DNA of 20,863 nucleotides. It comes from JBAZJN01 sp041651295. Lineage in GTDB: Bacteria > Patescibacteriota > UBA1384 > XYA2-FULL-43-10 > CAINNR01. A program made the translations under genes and the position numbers. Below are positions 12,072 through 18,357 of the stretch, one piece after another; position 1 is the stretch's first letter, and each line of letters starts with the position of its first letter. The stretch covers positions 1 through 20,863 of the forward strand of contig JBAZJN010000018.1 of NCBI GenBank assembly GCA_041651295.1, given 5' to 3'. The notes beneath the pieces are model-generated. The model saw only the letters and a list, made by a program, of their open reading frames with translations, ran no database searches and was not told the origin of the DNA.

Positions 12072-12098
12072 TTGTAAGTTTAAAGGAAAAACTTACAA
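12072..12098 (-). promoter_or_regulatory. MerR-type operator within the promoter of its own gene
   Basis: Perfect inverted repeat TTGTAAGTTT-N7-AAACTTACAA. Minus-strand -35 TTGACT (12100-12105), 17-nt spacer, -10 TAAACT (12077-12082), then 6 nt to ATG. The palindrome fills the spacer and covers the -10, the usual site for MerR-family control. Confidence 0.8.
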
Positions 12099-12112
12099 AA
12101 GTCAAGTCTTTT

Positions 12113-12137
12113 TGTAGGTTTTTGGAAAAAACTTACA
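12113..12137. promoter_or_regulatory. Second operator copy
   Basis: TGTAGGTTTTT-N3-AAAAACTTACA, an imperfect version of the operator at 12072-12098, centred about 40 bp further upstream of the MerR-GHKL gene. Nothing else is recognised between 12138 and 12216. Confidence 0.65.
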
Positions 12138-12294
12138 CCATAAAAACCGGAAGGAATTTTCCCCACTCGCTCATTGGAAAAAATAAGCTGATACTCCTAT
12201 TTTTTGATCACTTTTGAAAGCTCAAGCTTTCTCGCTTTGCCTTAGCAGAGGCTTGAGATAAAATTTTGTCCTGATAGATCGCTTTGTTGAGGTA

Positions 12295-12323
12295 TTGACA
12301 AAAAGTGAACTTTGGTATATAGT
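12295..12323 (+). promoter_or_regulatory. Promoter of the 158-aa gene
   Basis: TTGACA (12295-12300), 17-nt spacer, TATAGT (12318-12323). Confidence 0.75.
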
Positions 12324-12361
12324 GGATAGTTCATTTTTGAAGGCTCTTTAAACCTAAACCC

Positions 12362-12392
12362 AGCTCGGATGAGCTAACGGTCCGGACGGACC
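12362..12392 (+). promoter_or_regulatory. Two leader hairpins before the SD
   Basis: AGCTC/GAGCT (12362-12375) and GGTCC/GGACC (12379-12392); the SD AGGAGG starts one base after the second. Same layout as the leader at 2785-2860 although the sequences differ. Confidence 0.5.
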
Positions 12393-12404
12393 AGGAGGTA
12401 TCTC

Positions 12405-12881
12405 ATGTTTTCACGTGCTACCCAACGCGAAAAGAATATTGCTCATCAGCAAAAGCTGTTGAACGAGTTCCCTTTTCTTTGGGCTATCAGGAACGATTGG
12501 ACGCTTGGTGTCGACAATCTTATCACTGTGACAACAGTGCGTTTAACTGAAAATGAGGAACTCGGTATTCCTGTGACTCTCGGCGCGCCGACGGATTTGG
12601 TGAGGATTTGGATTGTTAACGAGCGCGATGATGACAAAGTGAGTATACACGCAGTTGACACAACCTCTCCCACACAACCTGGCGGCCACGTTGTATCCAC
12701 GATCCTAACTCTCGCCATTGGTTCGAAAACAAAATCGCTGCCAACTATAAACCGTGTGTGCATACCCGGCCGAGAGTCATGGTGTGTAGAAGCCCGGACT
12801 ATTCAGGGTAATATTACGACACACGCCGTAATCGAGCTGGCAAATGGAAATCTTCAGGTCATTCGCCTTAAAGCGAAATAG
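12405..12881 (+). CDS. Hypothetical soluble protein, 158 aa
   Basis: SD AGGAGG, 6 nt before ATG. No signal peptide or membrane segment. The N-terminus is helical and basic (FSRATQREKNIAHQQKLLNE), the rest probably beta-rich: VTTVRLTENEELGIPVTLGA, LVRIWIVNERDDDKVSIHAV, and a C-terminal ITTHAVIELANGNLQVIRLK. Two Cys are present (in RVCIPG and SWCVEA). Single-gene unit with a good promoter and a terminator at 12897-12932. No family is recognised. Confidence 0.75.
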   Translation: MFSRATQREKNIAHQQKLLNEFPFLWAIRNDWTLGVDNLITVTTVRLTENEELGIPVTLGAPTDLVRIWIVNERDDDKVSIHAVDTTSPTQPGGHVVSTILTLAIGSKTKSLPTINRVCIPGRESWCVEARTIQGNITTHAVIELANGNLQVIRLKAK

Positions 12882-12896
12882 ACCTTGACGATCAAC

Positions 12897-12932
12897 AAAA
12901 CCCACTTCCTATCGGGAGTGGGTTTCTTTTTT
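12897..12932 (+). terminator. Terminator of the 158-aa gene
   Basis: AAACCCACT pairs with AGTGGGTTT, followed by CTTTTTT. Confidence 0.75.
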
Positions 12933-12977
12933 GCAATCTAACTCGCCAGAGAAATTTCCCTCGGCAAAGCTTAACAA

Positions 12978-13061
12978 TTATTTTACTTCGTATATCCAGC
13001 CGGGTTGCCAGGTGATTCTTATTACCTTCGTCGTCCCATGTACAAAATACGTAATTTTCAT
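12978..13061 (-). pseudogene. Internally deleted mini-copy of the histidine phosphatase gene
   Basis: A 27-codon open frame that keeps both ends of the intact gene at 17778-18311. The N-terminus MKITYFVHGTT matches MKITYLVHGTT and the C-terminus WQPGWIYEVK is identical; about 150 codons between them are gone, yet the frame is preserved. The downstream flank (12954-12977) and the leaderless promoter (TATACT 13068-13073, 6 nt before ATG) are kept too. It lacks every catalytic residue but the VHG motif, so it cannot be a phosphatase. It is either debris or a residual peptide. Confidence 0.85.
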
Positions 13062-13067
13062 AAGTAC

Positions 13068-13073
13068 AGTATA
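13068..13073 (-). promoter_or_regulatory. Leaderless extended -10 of the mini-copy
   Basis: Minus strand AAGTGATATACT, 6 nt, ATG; same as the intact copy at 18318-18323. Confidence 0.6.
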
Positions 13074-13107
13074 TCACTTTTAAAAATTTGAGTTTTATAA
13101 ATATTTT

Positions 13108-13286
13108 GCCCAGAGGCAGGGAGACCACAAGTTCGGAAAGCCTGTTCTCCCTACCTCTAGGGCGATACTCCACCCTCTCGACACCTCCGCGGCAGCGGTG
13201 CCTAGATAAAATCCTCTGAATCTCTCGTATGAAATTCCGAAAGCCATTTCGGCAATTTCTTGGTTACTCGAAATTCAGAGGATTTT
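13108..13286 (+). repeat. Structured repeat A, copy 2
   Basis: About 180 bp in the same order as A3. Stem 1: AGAGGCAGGGAGACCA (13112-13127) with TGTTCTCCCTACCTCT (13143-13158). Middle: GC-rich CACC/GGTG hairpin around CCGCGG. Nested stem 3: AAAATCCTCTGAAT (13208-13221) pairs perfectly with ATTCAGAGGATTTT (13273-13286), enclosing GAAATTCCGAAA/TTTCGGCAATTTC (13231-13259). Stem 1 differs from A1 and A3 at several bases on both arms in a matched way. The stretch 13287-13363 shows nothing further. Confidence 0.85.
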
Positions 13287-13363
13287 GATATTTACCCCGA
13301 TTCGTTTTTCAACAATACGCAAACACCGCAGGAATCCCCCTTCCTCGAATCTCAAAAAATGAT

Positions 13364-13852
13364 TTACTTTAATTCCTCAAATTCGCCAGTTGAAAGATTT
13401 TTTCTTGCGTTGTCCCAATTAAAAATACGACTCTGCATTACAATATACACGCCGTGCGATAACTTCTGAACTTCTTCTACAGCGAATCGCAAATTTTGTA
13501 ATGCGTCAGATTGCGGCTCTGTTGCGGGGGTCTTCGACCCAACAAGGACTATTGTTTTTGGTAATTGCTTATGCGCGAGATACGTTGCCGTTTTGACCAT
13601 CGTAAAACTCCCGTGCGTCACAATAATGTGCTCACTCGACGATGTAGCGCACTTATCTGCAATTATGGATCGATCATTGTCATTAACGAATCTGCTGTCC
13701 TTAAGAAAAAGAATTTCTGAAACGCATGGTTCAGTAATTTGTACCTGCTTTAAAAAATCTGGAATATTCGACTTCGGATTTTTAGGGGCCTCTGACTCAT
13801 TCTTATAGTCTATACCGTCGATTGTCCCACCAGTAATAAAAAATGTAATCAT
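13364..13852 (-). CDS. Asparaginase N-terminal-domain-like protein (short form)
   Basis: 162 aa, half the length of type I/II L-asparaginases (about 330). It has the N-terminal nucleophile motif FFITGGTIDGID (residues 4-15) and the second motif as IIVTHGSFTMVKTATYLAHK, followed by KTIVLVGSKTPAT. The usual HGTDT is HGSFT, so the Thr and Asp of the second catalytic site are replaced by Ser and Phe. The C-terminal domain is absent. Such short forms are known as stand-alone proteins; amidase activity is doubtful. Last gene of a three-gene operon, starting 3 nt after the previous stop. Confidence 0.8.
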   Translation of the reverse strand: MITFFITGGTIDGIDYKNESEAPKNPKSNIPDFLKQVQITEPCVSEILFLKDSRFVNDNDRSIIADKCATSSSEHIIVTHGSFTMVKTATYLAHKQLPKTIVLVGSKTPATEPQSDALQNLRFAVEEVQKLSHGVYIVMQSRIFNWDNARKNLSTGEFEELK

Positions 13853-13855
13853 AAA

Positions 13856-14287
13856 TTACTTTATAATCTTCATGATTTCGGACAGACACTCGCCCTCTGA
13901 TTCGTATGGCTTCACTGTCATACGAGAGTTACCTCGAATCATCATCGAGATGGAATCTTCTTTTGTTTTATTATAAAAACAATAAATCTTTTTCTTTTTC
14001 TCAACGGCTCTACCGAGTTCATACCCTACTCCAAGACTCGTGGTCGTAACTTCGCCAATTACTAAATCTGCATCGTCCATCCATTGCATATCGCGTTCGT
14101 ATATTTCTAATGGATCCATCACGTTTTCACGATCCATAACGTTATCCAAAATCACATGGGCATTGGTTATCGAATGACCATGCGCAAGAATTAGATCTGC
14201 AATTTTCTTGTAAAGCGGCAAAAGGTCTCTCCCTCCACGAATTGAAACTGCAAAATATATTTTCATAAAATTATTAACTTCACTCAT
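13856..14287 (-). CDS. Nucleoside 2-deoxyribosyltransferase / DNPH1-like protein
   Basis: 143 aa. MKIYFAVSIRGGRDLLPLYK (from residue 8) and the acidic motif LVIGEVTTTSLGVGYELGRA (about residues 84-103) match the deoxyribosyltransferase superfamily, closest to DNPH1/RCL, which splits 2'-deoxynucleoside 5'-monophosphates into base and sugar phosphate. The Glu in GEVT would be the catalytic nucleophile. Start at 14287 is preferred because AAGGGG lies upstream; Met8 (14266) is an alternative and matches the family's usual N-terminus. Middle gene of the operon with the phosphotransferase and asparaginase-like genes. Confidence 0.85.
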   Translation of the reverse strand: MSEVNNFMKIYFAVSIRGGRDLLPLYKKIADLILAHGHSITNAHVILDNVMDRENVMDPLEIYERDMQWMDDADLVIGEVTTTSLGVGYELGRAVEKKKKIYCFYNKTKEDSISMMIRGNSRMTVKPYESEGECLSEIMKIIK

Positions 14288-14295
14288 ATAAAAAA

Positions 14296-15279
14296 CTACC
14301 CCTTAAAATCTAACATAAAAGCTAAGCCCTTACGCCCCTGATTCAACCAATAGTCATCTTCAGATGACGGTGTATTATTTTTTATTTTTTCTTCTCTTAC
14401 GGCGCCAACAATGTGCATAGCATGTTGAACCTTTATAAAAAATGGCAACAATAATAATTCCTGCGAAGTAAGTTGGATTGTTTTTTGGTACTCATCAAGC
14501 GCAATTTCATAATACTTAGCAAACAACTCAAGATGATTCGTATCAAACAGCATATTACAAAGTACCACCGCGAGTTCCTGTATGCGCGGGTAATAATTAG
14601 TAACGGCAAAATCAATAATGTAAATCTTGCCCTCTTGTGAGAGCATGACGTTTGTTTTAATAATATCGCCGTGCACCAAGGCGTGAGGCAAAGTGTCAAT
14701 ATTTGTTTTTTCAAATTCATCCGCCAAAGGATGGACCAATGCTTGATCGCTAAGTGGTAACAACGTTTCGACCGCACGATATTCTTTTAAGAAACTTGGG
14801 ATTGCCCAGCTGTCATAAATAAATTTCGGTTGGTAACTCACCGAGTTTATAAGAGCCGCTTGTCTGACAGTTTCGCGGGCTTCGTTTTCGGTTAGCGGTC
14901 TTCCGAGCTCATAAAAGGTTTTACCTTCAATATATTCCATAACAATTGACCGAAGCCTGGCATTTTCGACCATAAAGTGGCTTATGTAGCCTTGTCCGGA
15001 TTCAAAGAGTTTTGGTTCTCTTACGCCGGCCTCAATTGTTTTGTGAATTATCGTGACATACCGTTCACAACCCTCATTAGTCCGAAACTCGCCAAAAAAC
15101 TTAACAAAAAACTTACCTTTCGATGTTTGCAAGATTACGTTAAAATCTTCATAGCCCACCAATACAACCTCGTGACCTTTATAAGCGCCCAGATTATAGT
15201 CCCTGCAAATAATGTTCAACGGTTGGTTTAAGTTCCCTTTATAGGCAATGCGGTCTTGGAATTTTTTTTCGTCAGTCAT
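14296..15279 (-). CDS. APH-type phosphotransferase
   Basis: 327 aa with the aminoglycoside phosphotransferase / choline kinase fold. The N-lobe has VVLVGYEDFNVILQTSKGKF with the probable ATP-binding Lys in FFVKFF (about residue 80). The catalytic loop is ALVHGDIIKTNVML (about residues 201-214, HGDxxxxN) and the metal-binding motif is IYIIDFAVTNYYP (about 220-232). The true substrate may be an amino acid, sugar alcohol or nucleoside; resistance to aminoglycosides is not implied. First gene of the three-gene operon; leaderless (TATACT, 6 nt, ATG). A remnant of a close relative lies at 10873-10950. Confidence 0.88.
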   Translation of the reverse strand: MTDEKKFQDRIAYKGNLNQPLNIICRDYNLGAYKGHEVVLVGYEDFNVILQTSKGKFFVKFFGEFRTNEGCERYVTIIHKTIEAGVREPKLFESGQGYISHFMVENARLRSIVMEYIEGKTFYELGRPLTENEARETVRQAALINSVSYQPKFIYDSWAIPSFLKEYRAVETLLPLSDQALVHPLADEFEKTNIDTLPHALVHGDIIKTNVMLSQEGKIYIIDFAVTNYYPRIQELAVVLCNMLFDTNHLELFAKYYEIALDEYQKTIQLTSQELLLLPFFIKVQHAMHIVGAVREEKIKNNTPSSEDDYWLNQGRKGLAFMLDFKG

Positions 15280-15285
15280 TGCTCA

Positions 15286-15291
15286 AGTATA
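15286..15291 (-). promoter_or_regulatory. Leaderless extended -10 of the phosphotransferase operon
   Basis: Minus strand AAGTGATATACT, then TGAGCA (6 nt), then ATG 15279. Confidence 0.7.
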
Positions 15292-15320
15292 TCACTTTTA
15301 AAAGCTTATTTTAAAAAATA

Positions 15321-15524
15321 TTTGCCGTTAGCACGGCAGAGCTAATCCCACCCTTTGGGTGGGCAAAGGGTGGGGCCTAAACCCGAGCCCGGGTGAAAAG
15401 AAATCTGGAAATTACAAATCTTCGTGAGATGCATGTCTTGGTCAGCACCACTGATTACAGCTGGACTGACACAAGTCTCTTACACCTCACTCTCGATTCG
15501 TATTTCCTGATTTTTTTCAATTGG
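15321..15524. repeat. Structured repeat B, copy 2
   Basis: Matches 4307-4510. Small hairpin GCCG/CGGC; second hairpin CCCACCCTTT (15347-15356) with AAAGGGTGGG (15365-15374), which differs in base from copy 1 but still pairs; long imperfect hairpin at 15401-15513 with near-identical left arm. It lies directly upstream of the phosphotransferase operon. Confidence 0.85.
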
Positions 15525-15576
15525 CAACAAAGAAACGCAGAAAATGCCCCGCCTCCGACCAAAAAATACTTGCTAA

Positions 15577-16194
15577 TTATTTTTTAGTAGCAAACAAACT
15601 AATCCAATTCACGCCTTCACGTCGTGTCTCGTCAGTTATTATCTGACTTCTCACACTTGCAAATCCTGATGCGAGCACCAGTTCTTCAATCTCCATTTTT
15701 GAAAAAAACGTAAATGTCCGGGCGACGTCTTTTGATAATGTATCTTTAACTGATGTCTCGCCTACCCCCTCTTTCACTCGAATATGTAAAATTCCGTTTG
15801 CTTTCAACATGCGATGCATCTTCTGTAAAACTCCCGAAATGTCTTTTTTAGCAATGTGCAAAAGAACTGCATTCGCCCAAATACCATCAAAGTTTTCTTG
15901 CGGAAAATCTAATTGGGTCGCATCCATAGATACAAACGTGGCCTCTGGAACACGCTTCTTGGCTTCCTGCAGAAAAACATCTGACAAATCAATGCCGAAC
16001 ACCTCAAAACCATGATGCACAAAAAACTCGCTGTCTCTCCCCCCAGCGCAGCCAACATCAAGGATGCGCGACCCTGGTTTTAAGGATTTCACGAATTCGT
16101 CCCGCTCAAATGGGATAAGAGCCTCAATATCAGCGAGATATTGTTTGCCCATTGTGTTGTATGCACGAATCGTGTCAGAGGTTCTTTTATCCAT
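15577..16194 (-). CDS. Class I SAM-dependent methyltransferase
   Basis: 205 aa. Motif I SRILDVGCAGGRDSEFF (about residues 43-59), the acidic end of beta 2 in VFGIDLSD (about 69-76), motif II-like VSMDATQLDFP (about 93-103) and IWANAVLLHI (about 110-119) define the Rossmann fold. Closest in feel to the UbiE/Methyltransf_11 group. Substrate unknown. Leaderless: TATACT lies 6 nt before ATG 16194. A potential G-quadruplex sits just upstream. Its 3' end abuts repeat B2. Confidence 0.9.
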   Translation of the reverse strand: MDKRTSDTIRAYNTMGKQYLADIEALIPFERDEFVKSLKPGSRILDVGCAGGRDSEFFVHHGFEVFGIDLSDVFLQEAKKRVPEATFVSMDATQLDFPQENFDGIWANAVLLHIAKKDISGVLQKMHRMLKANGILHIRVKEGVGETSVKDTLSKDVARTFTFFSKMEIEELVLASGFASVRSQIITDETRREGVNWISLFATKK

Positions 16195-16200
16195 GCTGAA

Positions 16201-16206
16201 AGTATA
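16201..16206 (-). promoter_or_regulatory. Leaderless -10 of the methyltransferase gene
   Basis: Minus strand TATACT, then TTCAGC (6 nt), then ATG 16194. Unlike its relatives it lacks the TGN extension (GG instead). Confidence 0.6.
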
Positions 16207-16233
16207 CCAAAAAACCGCAATAAATAATCACAA

Positions 16234-16263
16234 CCCCCTCCACCCAAAATCCCCCCAACCCCC
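16234..16263 (-). promoter_or_regulatory. Potential G-quadruplex upstream of the methyltransferase gene
   Basis: On the minus strand four G-runs (5, 6, 3 and 5 long) are separated by loops of 2, 5 and 4 nt. It lies 28-57 nt upstream of the -10 box, around and above the usual -35 position. Confidence 0.5.
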
Positions 16264-16365
16264 AACAAAAAATCCTCAAAATGTATCATTACGAGGACGG
16301 ATTATTAGCTTATATTAAGGGTCCCCCAAGTGGGGTGGCTGAAAAATCTTCTTTACTTAATTCAA

Positions 16366-16998
16366 TTACTTCTTTAGAATTTCTGCAACTTTTTCTCCTA
16401 AAATTTTATGATGTTCTGGAGCAAAATGATACCCGTCAGTTGTTTCAAGCGAAATGAACTTACCGGCATCCAGATATAAACATCCTGATTGTTTAGCAAC
16501 TTTTTCAAAAAATTGAGGTAGCTGCTCTGATATTTCTGGAGCATTTAAAAGGCGTGGATCGATTTTTTTTCCAATTGGATTTACTACAGGTGCGGGGCAA
16601 ATAATAAGTATTTTTGTCTGATTATCTTTTGTTTCTTTTTTAATAAACTCAATTGTCCGCCGCAGGTGATCAATAATATTTTCAATAGAGAGGTGATAAG
16701 TACTTTTAAGATCGTTGGTCCCGAGCATTATTGTCATCACATCTATCGGGCGATTTGTTTCTAAAATCGATTTCAAAACGGGTAAGCCAGCCTTATACGG
16801 TTTTTCAGGTTCTTGAGCAACGAATGTTCTTCCATTTAATCCCTCGTTAATAACATTAAATTCATTTCCCAATCTTTCTTGTAGTACACCAACCCAGCGA
16901 ATGTTGGCAGGATACCGACTTTCATCAAGTGGATTATGGCCCCATGTATTCGAGTCACCATAGCAAACAACTATTTTCGCTTGAGGATTAATATTCAT
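16366..16998 (-). CDS. SGNH/GDSL hydrolase
   Basis: 210 aa. Block I VVCYGDSNTWGHNP (about residues 10-23) carries the nucleophile Ser; block II has the oxyanion Gly in VINEGLNGRTF (about 54-64); block III is IMLGTNDLKST (about 90-100) with the Asn; block V is TTDGYHFAPEHH (about 188-199) with the Asp-His pair. It should hydrolyse an ester, thioester or acetyl group. No signal peptide, so cytoplasmic. Leaderless: TATACT 6 nt before ATG 16998. Repeat A3 lies directly upstream. Confidence 0.92.
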   Translation of the reverse strand: MNINPQAKIVVCYGDSNTWGHNPLDESRYPANIRWVGVLQERLGNEFNVINEGLNGRTFVAQEPEKPYKAGLPVLKSILETNRPIDVMTIMLGTNDLKSTYHLSIENIIDHLRRTIEFIKKETKDNQTKILIICPAPVVNPIGKKIDPRLLNAPEISEQLPQFFEKVAKQSGCLYLDAGKFISLETTDGYHFAPEHHKILGEKVAEILKK

Positions 16999-17004
16999 AT
17001 TTTA

Positions 17005-17010
17005 AGTATA
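17005..17010 (-). promoter_or_regulatory. Leaderless extended -10 of the SGNH hydrolase gene
   Basis: Minus strand AAATGATATACT, then TAAAAT (6 nt), then ATG 16998. Confidence 0.7.
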
Positions 17011-17017
17011 TCATTTT

Positions 17018-17198
17018 TGCCCAGGGTATAGGGGGAACATAAATTCGGAAAGCGTGTTCCCCCTATCCCTAGGACTATACCCAACCCCTTCCACACCGCC
17101 GCGGCAGCGGTGCCTAGTTAAAATCCTCTGAATTCCTCGTATGAAATTCCGAAAGCCATTTCGGTAATTTCTTAGTTACTCGAAATTCGGTGGATTTT
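17018..17198 (+). repeat. Structured repeat A, copy 3
   Basis: Stem 1: AGGGTATAGGGGGAACA (17023-17039) with TGTTCCCCCTATCCCT (17055-17070). Middle: CACCGC/GCGGTG hairpin around 17094-17112. Nested stem 3: AAAATCC..TGAATT (17120-17134) with AATTC..GGATTTT (17184-17198), enclosing GAAATTCCGAAA/TTTCGGTAATTTC. It lies between the SGNH gene and the promoter of the 131-aa gene. Confidence 0.85.
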
Positions 17199-17213
17199 AC
17201 TTTGTTTTAGGTG

Positions 17214-17242
17214 TTGACAAAAAGGCAAGTTTGCTGTAAACT
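17214..17242 (+). promoter_or_regulatory. Promoter of the 131-aa membrane protein gene
   Basis: TTGACA (17214-17219), 17-nt spacer, TAAACT (17237-17242), 16 bp after repeat A3. Confidence 0.7.
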
Positions 17243-17283
17243 ATTCCGTTAACTGTCCACCGCCCTTTGATAAGGAGCTTTAC

Positions 17284-17679
17284 ATGCAACGTCCAAATTC
17301 CTTTGTTCTCGTTGTATTCTCTTACTGGCTATTCGCGATTACATACGTTCTGTTCCCTTTGAATCAAGAATTCTCTGAAATCAGAATGGCCTATGTATGC
17401 TTTTTCATCCCCTTAGGGATACCGGGGCTCGTTCGTATGATGTACAACACCTTCAAAGAAAAACCCCATTCTGAAGAATGGTATATAAGGATGATTAAAT
17501 CGATGGCGCTTTTGTGTGTGATTGGGTTGATAGGAGTGTCATCGCGCCTATACTTCCCGATTGATTTTCTGCCAATAGCCGATCAGGTTGCCCTCAGAAC
17601 TCTCATCGGTTTTGTCGCTACCGCCATCACGCTACATGTCATCTTCGGACCGCTCCCGGAAAAGCGATTTGTACTATAA
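17284..17679 (+). CDS. Integral membrane protein, 131 aa
   Basis: SD AAGGAG, 6 nt before ATG. Four hydrophobic segments: about residues 5-25 (NSFVLVVFSYWLFAITYVLF), 33-53 (MAYVCFFIPLGIPGLVRMMY), 70-91 (SMALLCVIGLIGVSSRLYF) and 105-125 (TLIGFVATAITLHVIFG). A charged loop (KEKPHSEEWYIR) lies between the second and third. Single-gene unit with promoter and terminator. No family is recognised. Confidence 0.78.
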   Translation: MQRPNSFVLVVFSYWLFAITYVLFPLNQEFSEIRMAYVCFFIPLGIPGLVRMMYNTFKEKPHSEEWYIRMIKSMALLCVIGLIGVSSRLYFPIDFLPIADQVALRTLIGFVATAITLHVIFGPLPEKRFVL

Positions 17680-17700
17680 CATCGCAACGTACATAAGCAT

Positions 17701-17741
17701 AAAAGCCTGCAAAGTAGTTTTTACGAAATGCGGGCTTTTTG
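17701..17741 (+). terminator. Terminator of the 131-aa gene
   Basis: AAAAGCC(T)GC pairs with GCGGGCTTTTT; homologous to 10122-10163. Confidence 0.7.
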
Positions 17742-17777
17742 AATTTTAGAGCGATTTCCCTCGGCAAAGCTTAACAA

Positions 17778-18311
17778 TTATTTTACTTCGTATATCCAGC
17801 CGGGTTGCCAGGCGCCAACTTTTCGCCAATCTTCTGCTACAGCTTGCTGCCAAGTTTTGCCTTTGGCAATAACTTCTAACGCCAGTTGTGGGGCTTGGTG
17901 AGCAACAATGGCGATATGCGAATATGTTAACTTCATCTCGTCAACAAATTCGCGCATTCGTTTTTCTACATCTTTATAGTTTTCGCCGTTTGGAAATCTG
18001 GTATCAATATATTTTTCTATGTCATTTTTGAATTTCGATGCAGGAACGCCATTCCAGTCGCCATAATTCGCTTCGCGCAAACGTTTATCGTGAATAATTT
18101 TATATTTCCCCTTAAAGCTAATTTTGGCAGAATCAATTGCGCGTTTTAAATCCGAGCAAAAAACAACTTCAAAATCAGTGTCTTGAAGCTTGCTGGGCAA
18201 CTCTTTTGACTGTTGAATACCCTTTTCAGACAACTCGCCATCATTCCACCCCGTCGCCAAATCCTGTTCATTATCCGTTGTTGTCCCGTGTACCAAATAC
18301 GTAATTTTCAT
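17778..18311 (-). CDS. Histidine phosphatase family protein (VHG variant)
   Basis: 177 aa of the phosphoglycerate-mutase-like family. The catalytic motif reads ITYLVHGTT (residues 3-11): the phosphate-binding Arg of the normal RHGxT is Val. Other family parts are present: FCSDLKRAIDSAKI (about 50-63), LREANYGDWNGV (about 79-90, with the acid Glu) and the second His in HIAIVAHQAPQLALE (about 136-150). Loss of the first Arg usually lowers activity, so the reaction is uncertain. Leaderless: TATACT 6 nt before ATG 18311. A 27-codon in-frame deletion copy lies at 12978-13061. Confidence 0.9.
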   Translation of the reverse strand: MKITYLVHGTTTDNEQDLATGWNDGELSEKGIQQSKELPSKLQDTDFEVVFCSDLKRAIDSAKISFKGKYKIIHDKRLREANYGDWNGVPASKFKNDIEKYIDTRFPNGENYKDVEKRMREFVDEMKLTYSHIAIVAHQAPQLALEVIAKGKTWQQAVAEDWRKVGAWQPGWIYEVK

Positions 18312-18317
18312 GCCTTC

Positions 18318-18323
18318 AGTATA
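18318..18323 (-). promoter_or_regulatory. Leaderless extended -10 of the histidine phosphatase gene
   Basis: Minus strand AAGTGATATACT, then GAAGGC (6 nt), then ATG 18311. Confidence 0.7.
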
Positions 18324-18357
18324 TCACTTTATCAGGCCACCAATCTCAAAAAATTAA

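Noticed and set aside
14433..14777. Second minus-strand ORF inside the phosphotransferase gene
   Set aside because: It is a shadow frame: no start signals, and it overlaps the catalytic region of the real gene.
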